Positions 45,901 through 57,900 of a DNA stretch of 64,000 bases are shown one piece after another. The notes beneath the pieces were generated by a model. The model was not told the DNA's origin, searched no databases, and saw only the letters and a program-made list of their open reading frames with translations. This stretch comes from Apteryx mantelli (Eukaryota; Chordata; Aves; Apterygiformes; Apterygidae): the NCBI RefSeq assembly GCF_036417845.1, contig NC_089980.1, positions 134,566,516-134,630,515 on the forward strand, given 5' to 3'. Position numbers and translations under genes: made by a program. The stretch's first letter is position 1. Each line of letters starts with the position of its first letter.

Positions 45901-48900
45901 TGCAGCTTTGAATGGCTATGGGCCTTTGTGTCAAAGGAAATAAGATGCCATGTGCATTTATTTGGGCCTGGACTCTACAAAATCTTCTCGATAGACTAAT
46001 CCCCCCCCCCCCCCAAACACATATACTTTACTTGTCTAGGAAGTTTTTGGCTTTTCTCTTTTGAAACAACATGATTGCACAGTGAAATTTCATGCCTTCC
46101 AAAGATGCAGGTTGAATGTTATAAAAAGTATTAGACAACATCTCTGATGGTTCCATCTAGTGACACGTTTCTGGGTTTTCTTAGCTAGCAGAAAATGCAG
46201 AAGATATTTTGGCATTTGGGATTCAGTAAACTTTCCCCTGCTGCTTTTTTTGCAATTACAGAGGTTTAAACCATCACAGCCTACCACTAATAATGAAACA
46301 TCTTTCTTTTCTAGGAACAGGCGGATGTACTCTCATAGGGTATGCTGCTTTCTAATGCTGCTTTCTAATCGCTTTTGCAGGTATCCCAGTGCACATTTCC
46401 TCCCATCATCTCCGCAGGCTTTTGCAAGACAACACAGATAACTCTACAGCCCCGTACTTCAATGTCAGTGATTTCACAGTGATCAAGGACTCGAACTCTT
46501 GTTATGAAAACATCTGGACCCTAACTTGGAAAACAAAAACTGGGGACTTACCTAATGTTATTAGTGTACGGTAATTTTTTACAAACGCACTCTGAATCCC
46601 TTCGTGTCTTTCATGGCCTTAACTGGGTGATTTTTGCCAGCATTTGTTTTCACTGTGAGACCTGAATCAAAATGTCCTCCTATTAGGATCAGCCACTCAT
46701 TTTTTTTAATCACCTAATCTGGAACTTAATTGTAGTTACAGAAGGAGAAATTGGATCTAACTTGTGCTTCAAACTAAGGAGGCAAGAACGTAATTTCTGC
46801 ATTTTATTGCAGTTTGACATAATAAAGGGCTAACTATACTGAAATGAAAGCTATCATAACCACAGTAATATTTCAGTATAGTAACTGAGCTGAAGCTTAG
46901 TACATGTTTGTGGCATCATTTCTTGGACAAGGAAGTCTTTTTCCAAGAACTATTTTGTATGGGCTGGTATCTGATTCTCATGAATCTCAGATGAAGGTCC
47001 AATTCATGCTGTCCCATCCCAAAGTTTATCAAATTTAAGTTTTGCTTCAAGTAGAATGGTCCTTTCTGAATAAGGACTGGGACTGTGTTGGTCCTTTCAC
47101 CAAAAAATGAAACAATTTTACATTTAGAGAAGTGGGTTATACAAAGAAATAATCTTCAAAAAAGCAGAATGACCCTGTGGCTCAATATACATTGGCCTGG
47201 AAGGTGAGGAGAAACTTGAGCTATTTCTTTAGCAGCATTGCAGACCCTTATTTTACCCAAAGCCACATCTTTGAGAAGCAGATATTCATATGTATTTCAG
47301 TGCCCAATTCCAAATGATTTTACTGAGCATTAGAAGATTAATTGCAAATCTTTTTGCCTCAGTTTCTTGCCTGCAAGGTGAGAATGGAAACACTAAGGCA
47401 TTGTGAAGACTGGAGTACTGAAGACTAAGACCTGGAGATAGGAGTCATGGAGGGAGCTTGAGAAGAGTTTTCTAGGAGTTATTTGCCATCTTGTGATGGT
47501 GCAATATGAACCGTGGGGGCACAACTTTAATTTACAATCACAGCACAGAAAAAGGTGAGAAACTTCAATTCTTTGTTTTTTGCCAGGTCTCTGATGAAGA
47601 ACTCACTGGTCTGAACCCAACTGTTGCTAGTCGTGTAGTTTATGATGGGGGTGTGTTTATTGGGCCAATATTTGGAGACATGCTTGCGACCTTCAATAAC
47701 AACACACAGGTGAGTTAATGTGCTGACACACCTCTAGTTGGTTCACCTAGGTCCATAGATCCAGGAGTCTGAGTTATGGAGGCACCTCGTTCTGCTGCTA
47801 TTCTAAATCCTTTTGAAAATCTGCTGTTCTGTGCTTTGTCATTAACTGGTCAGATTTTGCTCCCTGGTTTGTGGAGCAGGGCTTCACTACAAGAGCTATT
47901 GCAACAGAGGAGAATGGTCATCTTGGGTGAAGGAAGACTATTTATTCCTTTTGAGGCAGTGGCCAAGAGCTGACATTGTCTCTGGACTCCCATTCTTACT
48001 GTGGGTCCTAAACTTGGGAATGACCCTACACTCATCTGCAGGTTCCAGCCGTCATGCTGCTGACAAAATAAATGAGCTTGTGGCTGTGATACTAGTTTGG
48101 AAAAGTTGCTGACCCTCCATGGACCTCAATCCTTTATCTGTGAAAAGGGACCAAGAAGGGCTTCCCAGCTGAATGATTCTGCTGAGAGGACAAATGCATT
48201 GCAAACTCCGCTCTTGGAGGTCTCATGAGCAGTGTGCATGGCTGGGCTTTGCCTCCAGCATGCACTGTGGGGCACTGCAGCAATAACTGGGTAATGCAGG
48301 ATGTGCTAGCAGCCCAGCTGTGCAGCAGTGGGGGCTAGTTCATCCTGCTTTTTGGCTGACTCTGTTCCCCGGATATGGAGACTGCCCTGCCTCCAGTGCC
48401 TGAGTCACCTGTGGTGCCTCTGCACTCTGTAGTGCAGACATGCCCTCAAATAGATCAGATGAAATAAGGATGGCAGCTGCAATCAGATTTCATTTTTGAA
48501 GCTTTTTCTGGCTTGCTGCAAGCAAAAAATATAAAAGTGTCCCTCTAACCATTGTCTCTATTAAGCAGAGCACTGTGAAACTCGAGTGCTCCCTGGGTTT
48601 CCCAGAGACAATCTGCTTTTATTTGCAGGCACTGGTGTAGTCTCTCAGCACACACTTCCTTCATATCTGGGGAAGAGAGGAAGAGGCTGCATTGCTAGCT
48701 GACTCCTCTGAGAGTGGAGCTGATGTTAGACCTCAAAGTTGCAGCTCAACTTTCCTGGTTTAACACAAACAATGAGGGGAGAGGAAAAAAAAAAAAAGCC
48801 CCTTGAGAGCTACATGCTGAATAGATGCAATCTGGGATTCATTCTAGTTAGGATCTCACAGGGTGCTTTAAAGCACAGTAAGGTTGTTCCCAAGGCAGGG

Positions 48901-51900
48901 CGGGAGGAACTGGGGTATGGCAGGTAGGATCTTAAATGGACAGCTAGAAAAACAGGCGTTGGGAGGAGTTGTGTGTCTCAGCGACATGGGAGTTAGGATT
49001 GTGCAGACACCCAGGAAAGGTGGAGACACAGCTTTCAAAGCTGTGCTCTGCTTTGCCTCAGATGAGCCCTAGCAAGCCCTGCAATGAAATTTGTCATCAG
49101 ACTGCAACAGGATAAATTACTGTCTGTGCTGATACAGTAGCTGAGGCAGTGTGGCTATCTGCATCACTGTTCAGTCTGCCATGTATCATACACCCTAGAA
49201 ACCACCTCAGTTCCCATCCCTACTTAAGGTAACCTTCTTCTCCATCTCCAGGTGGTGGTGGTGGTGAATGATGTCCTCGCAAACTGTTCTGGTTCGTGCT
49301 CTTTTCAGTTCTGCCAAGAAATGACACCCTTAGTCAGTGATGTGGAATACTTGTCAGGTAATGGGCTTTGTGCGTGAATAAAATGGCAAAACACTATTCT
49401 GTAAAAAATTGGTTTGATGATGATGATCTTATATGTATGTATGTAAGTGTGTGTATTCTTTTTGAAAATTTTGATTTTTATGGAGTCTGCATTTTCTAAT
49501 GGGCCAATTCTAATTAGCCTGAGTCTTAAACTATGCAGTACAAACATGGTATTATGGAGGCAAGAAGGTGGTAGAGGCATAAAGGGGAGAGAAATAGTAT
49601 TAGGCTTGGTGCTGTACAGAACAAGGTGGCTCTTGGTTCCAGTTATTTTTAATAAAATATTTAAGGAAAAAAAAAAAGCTGAACAGAGGCAGGAACACAC
49701 GGGATAACGAGACCGAGTGTTGTGGTTTACATGGCGTCCTGATAAGGATGGTAAAAAACTTTAACTGTTGGTTGAAAGTAAATCTGGGTGTTGCTACTCC
49801 AACATTTGTTAGTCATCTTGCTATTTATATTCCTTCAGATGATGGATCCCAGGCTACGGTAGTTATCAGGGGAACTGGCTTCACGGAGGAGAAGTCAGCA
49901 CTCCAGGTAGAGGTGAACAACTCAACCTGCCATGTCATAACCTTGAATGAAACCAAAGTGGTTTGCCAGATGGAGAGGCTGCCAGTCGGAGTCTACCATG
50001 TGACATTACTGGTGAGACCTTATGGCTTTGCACTCAACATCAGCACAGGAGAAGGCATCTTCCTAAGAGCTGAGTCCAAGCTGGTGGCCATCGAACCTCC
50101 TACAGCTTCAGAGATTGGTAGGTCTGAATATCAGACTGACTCTGAGTGGGTGTCTTTTTTCTGTCTTGCTTTTCACAGCATGTTTCAGTTCTACTGTCCT
50201 TCCACTACTAACGTCTTCACCTAAGAAAAGGTGTCTTGACACTTTCTTTGTACCCCCATGGTACTGGGGCAAGCTTCTTATAGAGTGACAGGCTTTCCTT
50301 GTTTTTTTGTGGGAGCAACAAGATTTTTCCCTTGTTAGATTTGTTTGGGAATAGTAAGTTCAAGTATGGGTATATTCATTCCAGCAACTCAAAAGGGTAT
50401 TAGAGTTTCGTGGCCAATCTTCCCATATCTAATTGACATGCAACTTGGTAAGATTTGGACTTTTCTGGCCTAATTGTGAAATAGCTAAATTTTGGTTGAA
50501 CTTGTTCTGGTTTTAAGTGCATTTCTGTTCTGAGTGACAAAATGGAAATCTTGTCTATGGTTAGATACAAAACAGAGAAACTTAGAAAAGCTCAAACTAA
50601 ACTGAAGTTCCTTCTATTTCCCATTATCCCTCCTCTTTGAAATATGAGAGGAAATAAGGGGCAATATATTCCATCCCTGAAGACAATAGCTTGGAAGCCT
50701 TTCCACAAGGCTATGGGGCCAGAAGGGACCAGTATGAGTACCTCATCTGCCATGTGCATAACACAGGTGAGAGGACTTTACCTGGAAGTTTCTGCTGGGT
50801 GCTCACCCAACTGTAGCTAAGCCAAACTGTAAAAAGCCACCCCTCCTTTTCTGGAAGAGGGAAGGAGATTCCTCTACCTTCTTCAGTGAGCTGAGAACAC
50901 TCTGACCACACCTGGGTGGTGCACTAAGGACCAACCCTCTGGTGTATGACTTGTTTTCGAGCAGATAAGAATGCACTTAAAAATGATCCAGTCCTAGTCT
51001 GCCAGTAAAAGTTATCCAGCTTTTGTTTGGAAATCTCCTGATTTCAATAGTAGGGTGTTTTGAGTCCATGCTAACAAGCATCAGTGAGAGGAAGAGTATT
51101 GGCCTTGGTGCAGCACCAGGCTAGCACAGCCATGTGGCTTGGAGAGCTGAACTGGGTCGTGTTTGGCCAGCTTGGAGTGGGCAGAGGATGCAAACAATGG
51201 TCTGTGAACTTCTATATGGATGAGTCCTGGGATGGACTTGAAAGAATTTATGGGGTTCATAAGCTGAAACAAGAAGTTAGTCACCCCTTTTCCTTATGGG
51301 TTGTTGGGGTGTACAGGAGAAGACATATTCTAACCCTTTTCTTTTTGTTTTTCTAATGGGAGAGTCATATACTACATAAGGTTGAGATTCACTGCTGTAA
51401 TTCATAAAACCCCTAAAAGGAAAAAAAAAAACCCAACAAACCAACAATGACAAGTTTTAGTGCTTGGGCCTTGCTTCTCATTTCCTTCCCTGACAATCCA
51501 GCTCTTCTCCCAATTACAGTGATCTGTCACTCATTAAAGAGAAAGCAAGTATAATGCTATCTTACATTACATACGCCTTGAACATTTATAATTGGAAAGA
51601 ATTACAGCTTCCATCTGTGTTTTTAATTTCTTCCATTTAAAATACCTCTCTTCAATCCTATCGTAAAGTGTTCATATGCAGTATTTTATCACATATGGAT
51701 ATAAGTGTAGATATCAAAACTTTAAGATCATTAGTCTTTACACAATACACAGGGATTTTTGTACTCTAAATCTGAGGCTTCTTATCAAACCACTATCACA
51801 GAAGTGGTTTCAGTTTTGAGTTTTGCTGTTGGTGGCTCTGAAAACTTCTTACGGAGGAGGAGGCTAGGAAGCATCTTGCACTTCACTGCATCAGGTCCTC

Positions 51901-54900
51901 CTTGTCAAAATATCACTGGTCTCAGTGGTGTATATCAGGAGCTCCTCATGACATAGCTTCCTATTAGCATGGAAGGTCTTTGTAAAGGTGCTTCCTGCTC
52001 CAGCAGATGGAAGGAGCTTTCTGAGAACGTATTTGGATGTTGTTGTTGGCCTGATTTTGGTGCAGGCCAGAGGAGATCTAGAAGATTAAACTTCTAGATG
52101 TGATTTCTCTGATTTAGAGAATGAGCAGCAAAAGATGCTTTGAGAAAAGGTACAAGGAACTCTGCCATCAGTGTATAATGAGTTTCCCATAGAAGAAGTT
52201 TTTTCCTTATTTACACTGTACAGCACAGGATTTATATAAATTCTAGAGTTCCTTTTATATTTCATGAAACTAAGGATGTTGGTACTATACAGATAAGTCT
52301 AAGCATTTATTTGGGTTCTGCTGTGCTTTTGCCTCACTTCTATTTGCTGGAGGTGTATATCTGCAAGAAGCTTTGTGTTGCGTTGAAAAGTATCTTAGGA
52401 GAAAATAGGGGGTAGGTTTGTAGAAGGGAAGAATAGGATTTTGCTTTGCCGATATAGAGTTCTTACCAAATGCTAAGGCCCTTAGGAGTTTTTATTTTGA
52501 TTAACAAAATGCTGGCCTAGGTGGTGCAGGGACAACGGACAATCAGATTATCCTGTTTTCTTGCTCATATTTTTGCTGGGCTGATTAGTTTCTACCCTGC
52601 TTGTTTACTTTTCCATTACTTATTTATTAATGGGAATATCTAAAGACCATGCATTGCCACTTGCGCTGAGTGCAATACAGACACTCTCTAGGAATTAGAC
52701 AAATGATTGAAAAAGTCAGTTTCATGTTTTGCAGACAAGTGATTTGCACCCAGAGAGGTTAAGGTTATTCTACATTTTATCTGATTTCATTGCCTGATTC
52801 CTAAATTGACTCTGGCCATGCCTCTGACTCTGCCACTGGAATTTTGCGTCCTGCAAATCCCATCTTTGACGCTGTTGTCTCCCAGATCTGGGTCCTTCTA
52901 ATGACTGGGCTTAGTGGTGTGCCATTGCCATAAAGGCACTGGGGACACACAGAGGTGATGGGGCCAAGCAGGCTGTCCTTGAACCCATGCATATTGCAGT
53001 AATTGCATGTTTTAATAGATTTAGATGTAACGGTTTAAACCCAACTCTGAATGTTCCCCAGGGGATGAACACTGTGAATGGCCATCCTTATGCTTCCTTG
53101 TCTTATATTTAAGTGAATCCCTCAGGAGTTGCAATGGGATTGTAGAAACCGAGTCCCACCTTCCTGAAACCAAATTCTGGACATTTTACCCCAAGAGCAG
53201 CACCTCTGCTTTTAAAGTGTTTTAAATTCTACATGTGAAAAGCATGAAAAAGCTCAGCTATGTTGTAATTCAACTGTGATAGCACATGCACACTGCAGTA
53301 ATAAAATCCCTGCCTGAACAGCCTGTCTGTCCAATCACAGTCCTAAAGCCTGGCAGCACTGTGGTGCTGATGCCTTGGCCTTCCAAGTAGAGCAGAGCAC
53401 TATAGGTTTTAAGGGAGGATTTTTTTTTCTGAATGCCTATCAATTTGTCTCTGAACCACATCAACGAGCAAAGTCCAGCTTAGAACTGCTGTTAACGCCC
53501 ATTTCTTTTCTCTTCACTATTTCTCTTTGAAATGCCACTGAATTTGAAAAGGCTGAGAGGGCATCTGGGCTATTTGGACAGGAATTGTGTGCTGCAGAAA
53601 GACCAAACGCATGGTCGGTCTGACTTGTGTTGGCTATGATCCTGAATGTGATCGCAGATACTTGGCTCTGGCTGACACAAATGAGAGCTGGGGTTGCTCA
53701 TCGCTTCACAGAGTCCAGCCCTCTGTGACTTTCTTCCTCACAGCTCTGCAAAGTCTCCAGCCCTGCCAAGTCCCCTTTCTAACCTAAGCTTCCCGGACAC
53801 GTGCTACAGGGCTTTTTGACAGCAGGGTGCATGGCAGCTATTTGAACTGTGAAAGCACCTGCTGTGATAAGCTCATTTTCCATTCTTAGCGCTGCTTCTT
53901 TCCTTATTTTATTTGCTGGCTGGGGAACTTTCTAAGGATGAGATCACAGATCAGACCTTGTCATCTTAAATAAGTACGTCATTAAAAAATAAGCTAAAAA
54001 ACAAACATTGTCCTCTTGTGTGATGGACAAGAATTCAACTAATAGAAAATATCTCCAGTGAAACAGAGGAAGCTGGGCCACAGCAAAGTGGAAACAGATC
54101 ATTATCGATGTTAATAAACTAATGTCATCTTAGCATGCTTGTGTTTTAACCAGTAGACAGTACTCCCTTTTGTAATCACCCATTAATAAAGGATGCTTTG
54201 CATATTAAAATATCTTTCCACATCTTGAGAGTAAAGGAATAACTGGTTTTGCAGGAGGACTGAAAGTGGCTCTCAGAGGGACCGGTCTGGAAGGGATAAA
54301 CCTGGTGCTGTTCGGATCTCAGCCTTGCCCAATTTCCGAGAATGCCAGAAATTCAACAAGAATTGAATGTAAAGTTCCCTCTCGGGTAAGAAACCACATA
54401 TTTTGGGGTACAGTCAGCTATATGATGAAAGCCTACAGACCTTTATATGTTGTGCTAGCCTGAGCTCCGTTAGGGGCAGGGAAGGACATATAATGGTCCA
54501 TCAGCCAAATCTGGGCTGCCCGGTTTCGCCTGGGCTCCACCTACAATTTAGACCAGCTTAATTAACAATGGATTGATTTATGAAACCTAGTTTAACTGCA
54601 AGAATGGGATTGCATGATGATTAGTTGAGCCTCAAATAAACCAAACTTGGGCCTTTAACTCCAGGAAAAAAATTGCTTCTCTGCGCTTTTGGCTCGGTGT
54701 CTACCAGTACATACCTGGTAGAATTATTCTTACTCATATTACTGAACCCTCTTCAGCTCCAAACCCTCCTGTTTACATCCAGTTTTTCTACTGGGAATTA
54801 TCTGTGTCTCATGCAAACTCTTGAACCATGCCTGGGAATTGCTAGCAGTGTTAGTTGACTGAGGTCAAAATTATACCCAGGATCATGCTGATAGTTTAAG

Positions 54901-57900
54901 AGTAGAGACAACTGTTTATGCCGGTTCCCTATTGCTATTTAATTTATTAATAGGGAAATAGCAAATGAGAATCTGCATAGTTTGTGAATGTTTTAAGGTT
55001 TATAACTCTTCATAGATGTTCCTTAAAATACAGCATATCTATACTCGTTTGAGTACAGTGTTTGTATGCACAAATCGGTCAGTGCCATGTACTTCTCCAT
55101 CTTTTTTCTCTAATTAAACAAATAAAAAATCCTCCAGGTAGGATATTAGGGCTTTTAATTGCCTGACATATTAAGCATGGAGACATGTGCATACAGGGAA
55201 TGAATTAATTTTTATTGGTGCACTCTTATCCCTGACATTTTCTTCATTTCTGTTTCCAGGGAAGAGAAGATGCTGTTGTCCCTGTGACACTAATGTCTAG
55301 GCACTTGTCAACAACAGTCTACAACTTATTCCAGTATGATCCTTCCTTAAACCCTGTGGTCATATCACTGAGCAGAAACAGAAGTGGCATAGCAGGTGAA
55401 GAGGCTACAGGCTCCTTAAATGCAAATGGATGTGGTTGGACATCATCTGTATAAGTGCTGTTCTTACTGCTGAGAATAGTGGGGCAGAAGAACTTAAGGT
55501 CTATGGGGTCTGGTGATGCTATAGAGAGGGTTTTTTTAACCTGTAGCCTCCCTGTTCCCTGTTGGTCCTTGTCAGCCCTGTTTGCTTTATGTTGTTTTTT
55601 TCTCTAGCATTTATGAGATAACGAGGTGCTGGCCCCAGTGCTGTGTGGAGAGATGTCCAAAGTTAGGACGTCAAGGTTGGGATGCTGCTTCTCCGTCATG
55701 ACTCCTGTTTCTCTAACTCTGCTCTCTGCTCTGAAGATTCCTCTATCACACCCATTTTTGTTGGCATGTTAAGCAGTGAAAAGAGAAATGAACTTCTGCG
55801 ATTGTACTTCCCCAGGATCCTAAAGGGTGGGCCAAAACCAGAATTCATTAAGTGTGTTTTGGGCTGCTGAAAGCAGAAAGGAGGCAGCACTTGCCTTTCT
55901 AGTTCCCATTTCCAAGCAAAACTGTTTCTTTTGGTTTGACCTTGTGATCCATAACTTTAGAATATGAGCACAGACTTCACAGACTTTGTGGTGGCAACAT
56001 CCCAATTAGACCTCATAGAGTGCTTGGCAGTCCTCTTTTTTGAAAGCTTTTTTTATTCCTCCCTCGTTTCCTTTCCTTTTTTTTTCGCAGCGTTTTGGCT
56101 GAGCATCGGGAGCAGAAGCCAGTAATGATGAATGGTGTCAACTTAAAGAGAAATACTTTAGGAAGAAAGTTTACTATGTTTCTGGAAGGCGACCAGACCT
56201 GAGGTTCCTAGTAGCAGGAAGTTTCTTTTAAGGAAGGGGGGGGGGAAAAACCCAAAAGCATAGGGCCATTGCCATTGAAATCTTGTCCAATGAATACAGA
56301 TTATTTAACGACTTTCACTTCTCCCTGCTCTATTTTCTCTCATTTTTTTTTTTTTAGACCCCTTTGCTCCCAGTTCATTCCATAGCCTGCTGCTTTACTA
56401 GTTTCCAAGCAGTATATCCAGGGTGGGAATTTAAAATGATAGCAACAGGACCAAGCTGTTGTTTACTGAATCTAAATGCCTTCCTTCTCTTAGGACACAA
56501 ACCATCACCAGCTCAGCTACCACCTTTAGAGATGACTGAAATGATCTTGGACCCAATGTCCCAGCTGCAAAACTGAGATCTTTTTGCCCTCTTTGCCTTT
56601 CTGAATTAGGAAGTGAAGCCTCTATTCCTAGCTTTGCTGCTGGCCTATGAAGTGATCAGAGTGGTTCCCTTATTTCTGCTACACCTTTTGTAGATTGTAA
56701 GGTCTCCCGCGTGGGAAGTCTCTCCCTCATGTTGAGTTAGCAGCTGAAGGGACAATAGGTTTCTTGTCTTGGCAGGGCTGAGAATGTGGGATACTGTGAT
56801 GTATAAATTGCTATCTTTTCTGCATGTTTCCTCCTCAAGGTGATTTTCAATAATCTAGGGCAAATGGGTTACAGTTTGGGTGTAGTCCTCTTCCTTTGGC
56901 CTGTCTGAGGTGAGCCTGTGGTCTCAACTCTACTTTAAGGAAGGCTAGATTTGGCTTTGGTACTCTCAACCTCTTTGAGGTTGAACAACCCAAACTGACT
57001 TCACCTGTTTTAGTCTCCTCTCAGTCCTCTAGGGAAAATGATTTGAAAAGACAAATAGAGGCATAAGCTGGGAGGGAGACAGAAATATTCCTGCTCTCCT
57101 CCCCACCCCACCCACATTCATTCAAGGAAAGACTCATCAGTTTGTTTTTTCCCCTCTCTTTTCTTCCAACCTCTCCAGTGCACACCTTAATAAAGCTCTC
57201 CCCAGCTCAGCAGTTTGCCTTAGTGGTGATGCGAGGGGTAAGGTGATTGTGCCTGTGACGAGACACACTTCTTGCTGCACACTCCATGTTTCTATTCCAT
57301 TCCCTGATGCCCTTGTCATTTTCTATTACTCCAGAATGCATAAATAAGAGAAAACGTCCTTTATCATCTGAATATTATTCAGATACGATAGCACCAAGGG
57401 GAGATTTTTCTAGCCGTGGGCAGCCCAGGTGCATGGAATTCCTTAATGTTATAGCATCTCATGAATGGTGGTGGGGCTGAGTTCAATCTTCTATTCAGAA
57501 CCTCCGTGGCTTCGGCTTTTAATATAATTTTCCTCCTATATAATAAAAAGAATAAATAAATTACACCAATGCCTCCCAGGCATCTAGGATTAAGCTGACA
57601 ATTGACCAAGAGTCCAAAGAGTTCATGTTATTAATATATTCAACTTCCTAGGCTTTCAAACTTTCAAACTTTATTTGACTCCTTGTGCATGCAGAATTGG
57701 AAAGTACTGGCTTCAAGATCTGCTTAGAGGAGCTGGTAGACGAGAGGAGCTTTGCACAGCCTCTCCTGCTTCTTGTAAGGGAGACGCTTCCCTCTAAAGC
57801 TGAGGCTGAGGTGCTGAATGCTAACTGGTGCCATGCCTGCTACAGAGGCTGCATTAAAGTCAAGGTAGACAAAGCTGCTAGTCAGATCTGAATCTCTAGT

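Noticed and set aside
46566..46570. Extending exon 24 to the gtaatt donor at 46571
   Set aside because: This would end in phase 2 and make exon 25 read out of frame into a TGA within ten codons.
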